Assembly (NCBI GenBank): GCA_041563315.1
Contig: JBFFNE010000103.1
Location: forward strand, 1 to 8,757
Direction of reading: 5' to 3'
From: JBFEYJ01 sp041563315
GTDB taxonomy: Bacteria > Pseudomonadota > Gammaproteobacteria > Thiohalomonadales > Thiohalomonadaceae
DNA: 8,757 bases
Part shown: positions 1-6,181 of the stretch, piece after piece
How the letters are laid out: each line of letters starts with the position of its first letter
Position numbering within the stretch: the stretch's first letter is position 1
Made by a program: the position numbers and the translations under genes
Notes under the pieces: model-generated
Seen by the model: the letters and a program-made list of their open reading frames with translations, nothing else
The model's database searches: none
What the model was told of the DNA's origin: nothing

Positions 1-19
1 AGGGATGGTCGCTCCTACA
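1..19. repeat. Edge fragment of extragenic GTAGGAGCG-type repeat
   Basis: Positions 10-19 read CGCTCCTACA. The same ten bases occur at 5016-5025 inside the complete inverted-repeat element at 4955-5024. The fragment sits just beyond the stop codon of the first TetR gene and is cut by the window edge, so the partner arm cannot be seen. It is probably one end of another REP-like element. Confidence is limited because only ten bases match. Confidence 0.4.
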
Positions 20-32
20 GTCAGGGCGGTTG

Positions 33-608
33 CTAGCTGATTTTTAGGAGTTCCTTTGCCGTCCTCCTGCAGTTAGCCAAGAGCCTATCTGCGGCCTTTT
101 GATCATCCAGTGCACGGGCAACGGCGACAGCCCCGATCATCATCGCGCTTACGGACATGACCGTTTCCTTGCTGATGTCATTTTCACGCAGGCGTTTCCT
201 GAACGTGTTGTTCAGGTTTTTGAATACCCTGGTATAGGTGTTACGTATCGTGCCCTGACGTTGACCAATGTCGGTCACCAGAAAAGCAAGAGGACAGGGG
301 GAGGGAGCTTCATCAATATGCTCACGACTCATGTAGCGTCCAATGGTTTTATCGAACCAGATCTTGAGTGAAGAGGTTTCCGCTTTCTCGGCACTTATCG
401 GGCTGCGCAATGCGGCGTAGACAATGGCCTCGGCATAGACTTCATCTTTATTGCGAAAGTGATTATAAAAAGCGCCACGTGTGAGTCCGGCATCATCCAT
501 CAGCATATCAATCGACACCGCCTCATAGCCCTGACGCGGAAATAACTTGCTGGCGCTGGCCAGGATTTTCTCCCGGCTTTGTTGTTTGTGTTCTTTTGAG
601 TAGGGCAC
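33..608 (-). CDS. TetR/AcrR-family transcriptional repressor (YxaF/NemR-like)
   Basis: A TetR-family DNA-binding repressor of 191 aa, the usual family length. The N-terminal helix-turn-helix domain covers about residues 10-56, with the typical run GLTRGAFYNHF at 41-51 followed by NKDEVY. The C-terminal ligand domain contains SPCPLAFL at 103-110. Its Cys105 sits where related proteins have GCPLA, and near the sensing cysteine of E. coli NemR. I chose the GTG at 608: the family pattern begins PYSKEHKQQSREKI, and AGGA lies six bases upstream. An upstream ATG at 644 would put the start codon inside the palindrome at 629-646 and add an atypical N-terminus. The gene is divergent from the metallo-hydrolase gene. 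Its likely promoter overlaps the palindrome, so autorepression is inferred. The ligand is unknown. Confidence 0.88.
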   Translation of the reverse strand: MPYSKEHKQQSREKILASASKLFPRQGYEAVSIDMLMDDAGLTRGAFYNHFRNKDEVYAEAIVYAALRSPISAEKAETSSLKIWFDKTIGRYMSREHIDEAPSPCPLAFLVTDIGQRQGTIRNTYTRVFKNLNNTFRKRLRENDISKETVMSVSAMMIGAVAVARALDDQKAADRLLANCRRTAKELLKIS

Positions 609-628
609 GGCGATTCCTGTTATCTTTA

Positions 629-646
629 ATATGTTCTTGAACATAT
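629..646. promoter_or_regulatory. Probable TetR operator 1 (18-bp perfect palindrome)
   Basis: ATATGTTC and GAACATAT form perfect 8-base arms around TT. The same ATATGTT-N4-AACATAT frame recurs at 1569-1586. The site lies 20 bases upstream of the GTG start of the repressor and covers its predicted -10 region, a classic position for TetR autoregulation. It could also control the divergent hydrolase gene. Binding is inferred, not shown. Confidence 0.75.
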
Positions 647-664
647 ATAGCAGTTTTCTACTAT
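637..664 (+). promoter_or_regulatory. Candidate divergent promoter for the metallo-hydrolase gene
   Basis: TTGAAC at 637-642 and TACTAT at 659-664 are separated by 16 bases and point toward the gene at 779. The -35 element lies within the palindrome 629-646. The block AGCAGTT-N2-CTAC that carries the -10 end is repeated behind the second operator (1589-1601), which supports a function. The leader would be about 105 bases. Hexamer matches are only moderate. Confidence 0.35.
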
Positions 665-670
665 TGGCAA
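642..670 (-). promoter_or_regulatory. Predicted promoter of the TetR repressor gene
   Basis: On the minus strand TTGCCA (670-665) is followed after 17 bases by TATATG (647-642). This is a sigma-70-like pair with correct spacing. The -10 element overlaps the palindrome at 629-646, so repressor binding would block RNA polymerase. The transcription start would fall around 635, about 27 bases before the GTG. Confidence 0.55.
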
Positions 671-778
671 GACTCTCCCATATCGGAGAAGAGAATGAAG
701 GGACAGAAGGGGTAATGACCCGAAAAGTCGGGCTGTCGTTACGCCGCTGATTTTGTCGAAAGTTGAGAAGGACAAGCG

Positions 779-1534
779 ATGATAACACCGCAAATTATTC
801 GTATTCCAATACTGCCTTTCGGCATGGTGAACGCCTACCTGATTAGAGGGGATGACGGGTGTGTTCTTGTCGATGCAGGAGTACCGGGATCGGAGTCCAA
901 GATTGAAAAGGTGCTAACCCGGTACGGACTTTCATTCAGAGACATAAAACTCATCGTCATTACCCATGCTCATGTGGATCACGCAGGAAGTGCCTTTGAC
1001 CTACGTGAATTGTGCCAGGCACCGATCGTCGCGCACACCAAGGACGTTAAGCACTTTATCCGGGAGGTGCCGATGAGCTACTGCCCCACCGGTTGGGTTG
1101 GACGGTTATTCCTCAAATCGTCGGTGCCGCACGAGCCGTACAAGGCTTTTGTTCCGGATATCCTGCTCTCGGAAAACGATACCGTGGATTTAGGCCAGTA
1201 CGGCATTTCGGGGACTATCGGCCACACGCCGGGTCACACCGCGGGATCGATCTCGGTGGCGCTTGACAGCAATGAGGCCCTGGTCGGCGATCTTATCGCT
1301 TCGGGAATTTTACTGGGCGGGATGATTCGGACCGGTCATGCCATACGGCCTCCCTTTGAGGATGACCCCTATACCGTAGGCCTGGCACTGCAGCGCCTGC
1401 TGGAATCGGGAATGGAAAAATTTTATATGGGCCATGGTGGGCCTTTACCGGCCGATGAAGTCAGACGTCATGCAGAAGTTCTTATGGGCATGAAGTGGAG
1501 ACATTCATGTGCAGGAAAGAACGCTCAGTGCTGA
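779..1534 (+). CDS. Metallo-beta-lactamase-fold hydrolase (glyoxalase II/lactonase-like)
   Basis: A 251-aa cytoplasmic protein of the MBL-fold superfamily with no visible signal peptide. The metal-binding motif is intact: THAHVDH at 62-68 gives His63, His65, Asp67 and His68. Further ligands are His153 in GHTPGHTAGS (148-157), Asp171 in LVGDL and His219 in MGHGGP (217-222). This set fits a binuclear zinc or iron hydrolase like glyoxalase II, lactonases and related thioesterases. The fold alone does not give the substrate, and nothing specifically indicates a beta-lactamase. The start is supported by AAGGA six bases before the ATG. The gene is divergent from the TetR repressor and precedes the MAPEG gene, which has its own operator. 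An electrophile or thiol-conjugate detoxification role is inference. Confidence 0.9.
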   Translation: MITPQIIRIPILPFGMVNAYLIRGDDGCVLVDAGVPGSESKIEKVLTRYGLSFRDIKLIVITHAHVDHAGSAFDLRELCQAPIVAHTKDVKHFIREVPMSYCPTGWVGRLFLKSSVPHEPYKAFVPDILLSENDTVDLGQYGISGTIGHTPGHTAGSISVALDSNEALVGDLIASGILLGGMIRTGHAIRPPFEDDPYTVGLALQRLLESGMEKFYMGHGGPLPADEVRRHAEVLMGMKWRHSCAGKNAQC

Positions 1535-1560
1535 AGTGAAAGTGTCTTCGATATTTACTG

Positions 1561-1589
1561 TTAACTGAATATGTTATGAAACATATTCA
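1561..1589 (+). promoter_or_regulatory. Candidate promoter of the MAPEG gene
   Basis: TTAACT at 1561-1566 and TATTCA at 1584-1589 are 17 bases apart and face the gene at 1653. The palindrome fills the spacer and -10 element. An alternative, by alignment with the operator 1 block, is TGAAAC (1577-1582) with TACCCT (1599-1604). Either start would be repressed by protein bound at 1565-1590. The hexamers are weak, so the exact start is uncertain. Confidence 0.35.
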
Positions 1590-1590
1590 G
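1565..1590. promoter_or_regulatory. Probable TetR operator 2 (26-bp perfect palindrome)
   Basis: CTGAATATGTT and AACATATTCAG are perfect 11-base arms around ATGA. The core ATATGTT-N4-AACATAT at 1569-1586 matches operator 1 in both arms and spacing. It lies between the hydrolase stop codon and the MAPEG start, 63 bases upstream of that ATG. It is therefore a likely second binding site of the TetR protein encoded at 33-608. Confidence 0.75.
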
Positions 1591-1652
1591 CAGTTCACTA
1601 CCCTCGTCTGACAGATTTTTTTCCGGGGGAAGGCATCAAGGGGAAGTGATTA

Positions 1653-2078
1653 ATGAACCAGAACATGATTTTGTATCCGGCGATGGCCATGTTGTTATTG
1701 AACCTTCTCGTGGCGCTGTTGTTGCTTGTGCGCAGGATTAGAGCCATGAGGGATGGGCTGAATCCAGGCTACTTCCGCTTCAATCGAGGGGCAAAGCTGC
1801 CCGACTACCTGCTCAGTGCTGAACAGCACTACCAGAATCTTCATGAGATGCCGCTGGTGTTTTTTGTTCTGGTTGTACTGGTTTATCTCACCGCAGAGGT
1901 GGATTCTTTCATGGTGACACTGGCGTGGGCCTATGTGATTTCCAGGCTGGTTCATAGCTACATTCACCTGGGTAGTAATAAAACGCGGTGGCGGAAAAAT
2001 GTCTTTGTCGCCAGTTATGGTGTGTTGGCTTTGATGTGGGTGGGGCTACTTGTGCAGATGGTGTTTGCCGCAAATTAA
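1653..2078 (+). CDS. MAPEG-family integral membrane protein
   Basis: A 141-aa inner-membrane protein of the MAPEG group (membrane-associated proteins in eicosanoid and glutathione metabolism), at the family's usual length. Hydrophobic segments lie at about residues 5-27, 67-82, 85-97 and 117-138, giving the four-helix layout. The conserved HYQNLHEMPLVFF at 59-71 carries the Asn62-Glu65-Pro67 pattern after the first loop. SRLVHSYIHLGSNK at 97-110 carries the Arg98 and His101 typical of the third helix. Bacterial members include glutathione transferases and many uncharacterised proteins, so enzyme activity is not assured. AAGGGGAA about seven bases upstream supports the ATG. The palindrome at 1565-1590 suggests control by the TetR protein of this cluster. 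The gene is convergent with ylqF. Confidence 0.88.
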   Translation: MNQNMILYPAMAMLLLNLLVALLLLVRRIRAMRDGLNPGYFRFNRGAKLPDYLLSAEQHYQNLHEMPLVFFVLVVLVYLTAEVDSFMVTLAWAYVISRLVHSYIHLGSNKTRWRKNVFVASYGVLALMWVGLLVQMVFAAN

Positions 2079-2130
2079 GCCATCCCGGAGCACAAGAACG
2101 GCATGAAAAGGTGGCGTGAGGAATGGGTGT

Positions 2131-2994
2131 TTAATCCTCATCCTTCTCTTTTTTCAGTCCGGCTATTAACTCCGGTGTTTCCATACTGATGCGACCCAAT
2201 GCGCCAGAGCGCAGGTCGTGGAGGAGTATCTCGGAGGCTTTGTGCAGGTCGATACGGCCGCCGACGCGCAGGCAACCGCGTTTCTTGCCGATGGCCTCGA
2301 GGAGTTCGATATCCCGCTGCGGCATTTCCTTCAGTTTATAGCGTTCCTGCAGTGCCTGTGGATACGCCTGCAGTAAGTACTCCGCAGCAAACAGTGCAAT
2401 ATCCTCGTACTCGATAGCGGTGTTCTTTACCGCACCGGTCACAGCGAGGCGATAACCGCAGTCTTCCTCATGCATTCGTGGCCAGAGCATGCCGGGGGTG
2501 TCGAACAGCATGATGCCGACGCCGAGATTGATCTGCTGCTGCTGCCGGGTGACGGCGGGCTCATCACCGACCCGGGCGATAGCCTTGCCGGCGAGGGAGT
2601 TAATTAGGGTGGATTTTCCCACGTTGGGGATGCCCATGATTATGGTGCGAATGGGTTTGAGGGCGGTGTTGCGACCGGGGAAGAGCCGGTGGGCCAGATC
2701 CAGCACCTTGCGCGCCTGCCCTTTTTGTGTCGAGGTCAGGGGCAGAGCAACCACGCCCTTTTCCCGCTCGATGGTCTCCAGCCAGGCCTGAGTCATTACC
2801 GGGTCGGCCAGGTCACTTTTGTTGAGGATCTCGATGCAGGGCCGCTCGCCGCGCAATTCAGACACCAGAGGGTTTCTGCTGCTGTAAGGTATGCGGGCAT
2901 CCAGGACCTCGATGACCAGATCAATGTGCGGCATGGCCTCCTTGATCTTCTTGCGGGCCTTGTGCATGTGACCTGGATACCAGTTGATTCCCAT
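2131..2994 (-). CDS. ylqF: Ribosome biogenesis GTPase YlqF/RbgA
   Basis: A 287-aa circularly permuted GTPase that acts in late assembly of the large ribosomal subunit in the cytoplasm. The permuted motif order is plain. DARIP at 32-36 and the G4 motif NKSD at 58-61 come before the P-loop GIPNVGKS at 121-128 and the G3 motif DTPG at 165-168. The N-terminal INWYPGHMHKARK (3-15) is typical of YlqF. The C-terminal third is the helical RNA-binding ANTAR-like region of the family. The start is supported by GAGGAAG at 2999-3005, four bases before the ATG. Family length is about 280-320 aa, so it is complete. It stands alone, convergent with the MAPEG gene and divergent from the second TetR gene. Confidence 0.95.
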   Translation of the reverse strand: MGINWYPGHMHKARKKIKEAMPHIDLVIEVLDARIPYSSRNPLVSELRGERPCIEILNKSDLADPVMTQAWLETIEREKGVVALPLTSTQKGQARKVLDLAHRLFPGRNTALKPIRTIIMGIPNVGKSTLINSLAGKAIARVGDEPAVTRQQQQINLGVGIMLFDTPGMLWPRMHEEDCGYRLAVTGAVKNTAIEYEDIALFAAEYLLQAYPQALQERYKLKEMPQRDIELLEAIGKKRGCLRVGGRIDLHKASEILLHDLRSGALGRISMETPELIAGLKKEKDED

Positions 2995-3200
2995 CGTACT
3001 TCCTCGGTTGGTGAAGTCCCATTGTACCCAAATTCGGCGCTTAAGCTGAAAATGAGTGGTCCCTGAAATGGAATGATGGTGTGTAACAAGCTACAGATCT
3101 GGTGCGGTGCTCTTAATCAACCCCCTGATCTCGATTAATGAAAATTCTGGGGTGTCATTCCATCGCGGTGTTAGCATCAATTCATCACCTAGAATGCTGA

Positions 3201-3821
3201 ATGATAACCATGACGGAAAGGCAGAATGAAACCCCGGTTGCGCAAAGGCTGATCGACGCTGCACAAAAGTGTTTCCTGAACGACGAATACCATAAGGTGA
3301 CAACACGCCAGATAGCCGCCGCGGCCGATACCACTATCTCGATGATTCGCTACTACTTCGGTAGCAAGGAGGGGCTGTACGAGGAGATGATCCGTCAGAC
3401 CCTGCAGCCTTTGCTGGAGGCCTTCGACAGTTCCCTTCTCTCCTCGGTCGGGGGATTTAGCGATTTCTTCCGTATTTATTATAGGACCATGCTGGATAAC
3501 CCCCGTTTCCCAGCGCTGATCCTGAAGGTTCTTGCACTCAATCAGGGGCCGGGAAAGCGTTTCATCTATCAGCTCCTGGAGAGGGGGCGTGAAAGCGGTC
3601 GCGATAAGGTCAATGCGCTACAACAGAGCGGGCAGATGGACACAGCGATCGATCCAGATATTCTGCGCATCTCCTTTGTCAGCCTGGCGATGATGCCGAT
3701 CCTGCTCAAGGATATCTTCAGCCAGCAGCTCGAGAGAGAGATTGATATGGAATTTTTCGAAATGCTCGCGGAGTTCAACGGGCGTCTGTTTGCCGCGGTT
3801 CTGGCCCAGGAAAAAGAGTGA
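3201..3821 (+). CDS. TetR/AcrR-family transcriptional regulator
   Basis: A 206-aa regulator with a TetR helix-turn-helix domain at about residues 12-60. The recognition region is VTTRQIAAAADTTISMIRYYF (33-53), followed by the typical GSKEGLYEEM. The C-terminal ligand-binding half has no recognisable motif and shows little similarity to the other TetR protein here. The start may be the ATG at 3201 or the one at 3210 (MTERQNE). Neither has a convincing Shine-Dalgarno sequence. Thirteen bases separate its stop from the methyltransferase ATG at 3835, so the two genes are probably co-transcribed and the regulator likely controls its own operon. No strong operator palindrome was found upstream, only a spaced 9-base inverted repeat (3068-3076 and 3155-3163). 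Confidence 0.88.
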   Translation: MITMTERQNETPVAQRLIDAAQKCFLNDEYHKVTTRQIAAAADTTISMIRYYFGSKEGLYEEMIRQTLQPLLEAFDSSLLSSVGGFSDFFRIYYRTMLDNPRFPALILKVLALNQGPGKRFIYQLLERGRESGRDKVNALQQSGQMDTAIDPDILRISFVSLAMMPILLKDIFSQQLEREIDMEFFEMLAEFNGRLFAAVLAQEKE

Positions 3822-3834
3822 AAAGGTGGTGATA

Positions 3835-4947
3835 ATGAAAAGCCTGCAAAAAAACCGGATCAAGGTAAAGCTGTTTAAGACCATGGTGGGTTTCGCCAAC
3901 CGTCTGGCAGCGATCCCCAATAAACTGACACCACCACCGTTTCGGCTCATTCAAATCGGTTCGGCATTCTGGCTGTCCCGGGCATTGTATGTGGCAACGA
4001 AGCTGGGCCTGGCCGATGAGCTGGCTGACGGGGAGAAGAGCACCACGGAGCTTGCCAAAGCACGTGAGCTGGATGAAGCACACCTTTATCGGTTGCTGCG
4101 GATGCTGGCAGCGAACGGGGTGTTTGTCGAGACGGCCCACAGGGTCTTCAGCAATTCTGCCATGTCCGACTACCTGCGCGTGGCGCACCCCAAGAGCGTG
4201 CGCGCCATGATCCTGATGCATAACGACCCGGTCATGACCGCGCCCTGGTTTGATTCACTGGAGGTGGGTATTCGCAGCGGAGAGCCCCCTTTTTACCGCT
4301 CCCATGGAATGGAGCTCTATCAGTATATGGATTCAGACGCGGCGTTCGATCGACTTTTTTCCCGCGCCATGGATTCAGTAGAGGCGCTGACCGGCAGCGA
4401 CTATCTATGCGACTTCGACTGGAGCCGTTTCGATCGGCTGATCGATGTGGGCGGCTCGCTGGGTAGCAAGACCGTGCCCATTCTCCGTAATAATCCACAT
4501 TTGCATTCGCTGGTGCTCGATCGTCCGCAGGTTATCGAGGGAGCGGTCGATTATTGGCGCAAAAGGAACGAACAGGCCGTGCTTGAGAGGATGGTGTTTG
4601 TCGGTGGCGACATGTTCGAGGTGATCCCGCAAGCCGTGTCTGACCGGGATATCTATATGTTTGTCGGTGTTTTCCACGGCCTCGGCGATACGGATGTACA
4701 AAAGCTGCTCGACAAACTGAAGCAGGCTTTTGGCGACAAGCGGCCGACCATGCTGGTGGTCGATGCGGTGGCCGCGGAGACTGGGATCGATCCCACTATA
4801 GCGAGCTTCGATATGCAGATGCTGATCGGGACGAAAGGCCGCGAACGCACCCTGGCCGAGTGGAGCGCCCTGTTCGAGGGGGCCTGTCTGCGCATCAAGG
4901 AGGTGGTGGAGGTGCGGGCTTTTGTCAGTTTTATTGTTGTGCGGTGA
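3835..4947 (+). CDS. Class I SAM-dependent O-methyltransferase-like protein
   Basis: A 370-aa protein of the Methyltransf_2/HIOMT-like group, which moves a methyl group from S-adenosylmethionine to hydroxyl groups of small aromatic substrates. The N-terminal winged-helix dimerisation domain is at about residues 40-130, with SRALYVATKLGLADEL and LYRLLRMLAANGVF. The Rossmann domain follows: motif I LIDVGGSLGSK at 202-212, the acidic motif LVLDRPQVI at 227-234 with Asp229, GGDMFE at 257-262, and RTLAEWSALFEGA near 338-350. The catalytic region reads FHGLGD (280-285) where relatives have HDWxD, so His281 is kept but the next Asp is Gly. I chose the ATG at 3835 because AAGGTGG lies five bases upstream; an upstream ATG at 3742 lies inside the TetR gene. 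It is in an operon with that regulator. The substrate is unknown. Confidence 0.87.
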   Translation: MKSLQKNRIKVKLFKTMVGFANRLAAIPNKLTPPPFRLIQIGSAFWLSRALYVATKLGLADELADGEKSTTELAKARELDEAHLYRLLRMLAANGVFVETAHRVFSNSAMSDYLRVAHPKSVRAMILMHNDPVMTAPWFDSLEVGIRSGEPPFYRSHGMELYQYMDSDAAFDRLFSRAMDSVEALTGSDYLCDFDWSRFDRLIDVGGSLGSKTVPILRNNPHLHSLVLDRPQVIEGAVDYWRKRNEQAVLERMVFVGGDMFEVIPQAVSDRDIYMFVGVFHGLGDTDVQKLLDKLKQAFGDKRPTMLVVDAVAAETGIDPTIASFDMQMLIGTKGRERTLAEWSALFEGACLRIKEVVEVRAFVSFIVVR

Positions 4948-4954
4948 AGTCAGC

Positions 4955-5024
4955 GTAGGAGCGGTATCTTGCCGCGATTTGTCTGATACGTCTCAGTTTT
5001 ATCGCGGCTGGAAGCCGCTCCTAC
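4955..5024. repeat. REPIN-like inverted pair of REP elements
   Basis: GTAGGAGCGG at 4955-4964 pairs with CCGCTCCTAC at 5015-5024, and GCCGCGAT at 4971-4978 pairs with ATCGCGGC at 5001-5008. Each half also folds on itself (GCGG/CCGC on the left, GCGGCT/AGCCGC on the right). This is the architecture of REP doublets mobilised by REP-associated tyrosine transposases. It lies between the converging ends of the methyltransferase and yejK genes and may also act as a terminator or mRNA stabiliser. No transposase gene is present in the window. Confidence 0.75.
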
Positions 5025-5044
5025 AAGCAGTCACAAGGCGACAC

Positions 5045-6046
5045 CTACTCCGCCTTGATGTGGCGAAGTAACTGGTCGCGCAGCGCCTTGGGTAGGCCGT
5101 TAACGCTGAGGGTGTCGGTATCGGGGTCGTAGTGCACCCGCTTGTTGAGCTGGTAGGAGTTGAAGCTGATCGCAAGGTCCTTTTCCCGTCCGGCAAATTT
5201 CACATAGTGGCGCAGGCTGCGCCGGTCGACCATCAGCTCCTGCTCGGCCTCGGGAGTGTGTGCGGCGACGACGCGGACAAACTCTTCGGGATTGACCCCC
5301 TCGACGGTCTTGGCCAGCTCCTGCAGCATCACGGGCGCATCCTTCACTTCCTGCTCCATGCAGTATTCGACCACCCGATTGCGGTAGTCGTTGATCTTCT
5401 CGTCAGGTAGCTGTTTGGCGAAAGCCTCGACCCCTTCGAGGAAGGCGAGGGTGGACTTCTGCTTGTCGATGCCATTGGTAAAGCCGGTCAGGGTGTAAAA
5501 GCTCTCGGCGAGTGACGGATTACCCCGCGGCGGCAGCAGCGAAAGATAGGCGTAATCCTGGCGTTCTTTCCATTCGGCCAGATCCACCTTGATACCGAAC
5601 AGGGCGGGGCCGGTGTCGATGGCATAGGCGGGCGTAATGTCGAGGGTATCGCTGATGGTCAGCGATTCGCTCAGCCGGGTGATGAACAGGTAGAACATAT
5701 GGTTATCGAGGGTTTTCTCGACAAAGAACAGCGCATGGGCATCGATTTCGAATTTCTTCTCATCGGCCACGCCGCCGAGTGACTCCATCAGAGCAGAACT
5801 CATCTGCGTGAAGGAGCGTTCACCGGAGAGAAAGGCCTCCAGCTCACGCGGTAGCAGCGCCGTCTCGTCCTCGCGGGTAAAGCTGCCATGCTCGCGGCTG
5901 ATGCGTGCCAGGAAGCTGCTCTTGAGCTTGCCAAGCAGGGCCTCGCTATTGCCTTCGGTGGTGAGTTCGTCCTGGCGCAGCGAGAGCGCTGTATCGTTCT
6001 CGGCAGTACGGCGGATATGGTGGGTTATCGCGTGGATGATTGGCAT
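5045..6046 (-). CDS. yejK: Nucleoid-associated protein YejK/NdpA
   Basis: A 333-aa member of the NdpA/YejK family (37-kDa nucleoid-associated protein), which binds DNA in the nucleoid. E. coli YejK is about 335 aa, so this is full length. Recognisable stretches are MPIIHAITHHIRR at the start, RGNPSLAESFYTLTGFTNG in the middle, then KSTLAFLEGVEAFAKQLP, RHYVKFAGREKDLAISF and YDPDTDTLSVNGLPKALRDQL near the end. No catalytic site is expected. Its role in bacteria is poorly defined; interaction with topoisomerase IV and gyrase has been reported for the E. coli protein. GGAAA about six bases upstream supports the ATG at 6046. It has its own predicted promoter at 6093-6098 and is separated from the EF-G gene by a terminator, so it is probably a single-gene unit. 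Confidence 0.93.
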   Translation of the reverse strand: MPIIHAITHHIRRTAENDTALSLRQDELTTEGNSEALLGKLKSSFLARISREHGSFTREDETALLPRELEAFLSGERSFTQMSSALMESLGGVADEKKFEIDAHALFFVEKTLDNHMFYLFITRLSESLTISDTLDITPAYAIDTGPALFGIKVDLAEWKERQDYAYLSLLPPRGNPSLAESFYTLTGFTNGIDKQKSTLAFLEGVEAFAKQLPDEKINDYRNRVVEYCMEQEVKDAPVMLQELAKTVEGVNPEEFVRVVAAHTPEAEQELMVDRRSLRHYVKFAGREKDLAISFNSYQLNKRVHYDPDTDTLSVNGLPKALRDQLLRHIKAE

Positions 6047-6092
6047 GGTGTTTCCAGTGAAAAAGAGGACTCAGATAGCGGGATAGGTCGCT

Positions 6093-6098
6093 ATTATA
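6093..6098 (-). promoter_or_regulatory. Predicted -10 element of the yejK promoter
   Basis: A perfect TATAAT on the minus strand, 46 bases upstream of the yejK ATG. The -35 region at 17-base spacing is TATCTC, a poor match. The sequence after the -10 is AGCGACC, a GC-rich discriminator. The inverted repeat ATAGCG-N8-CGCTAT (6075-6094) overlaps the predicted transcription start and could be an operator or a 5' hairpin. Confidence 0.5.
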
Positions 6099-6148
6099 AG
6101 GGCGAGGAGGGGGTAGAGATAGGAAAGAGTGTGTTCCTTGCGTGAACC

Positions 6149-6179
6149 AAAAAAAACCGAACTTCCGTTCGGTTTTTTT
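6149..6179. terminator. Bidirectional intrinsic terminator
   Basis: CCGAAC (6157-6162) and GTTCGG (6167-6172) form a stem around TTCC. It is flanked by eight A on the left and seven T on the right, so a U-tract follows the hairpin on either strand. On the minus strand it ends the EF-G transcript, about 50 bases after that stop codon, and insulates yejK. No plus-strand gene enters it here. Confidence 0.92.
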
Positions 6180-6181
6180 GT

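Noticed and set aside
609..788. N-terminal extension of the first TetR protein up to 788 or to the ATG at 644
   Set aside because: The extension has no family similarity and would place the start codon within or beyond the operator and promoter. The GTG at 608 has a good Shine-Dalgarno and gives the normal length.
779..1534. Calling the metallo-hydrolase an antibiotic beta-lactamase
   Set aside because: Only the general MBL fold motif is present. There is no signal peptide, and the ligand pattern is shared with glyoxalase II, lactonases and other hydrolases.
3742..3834. N-terminal extension of the methyltransferase overlapping the TetR gene
   Set aside because: It lies within the TetR coding sequence in another frame and reads as low-quality protein. 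The ATG at 3835 has AAGGTGG five bases upstream.
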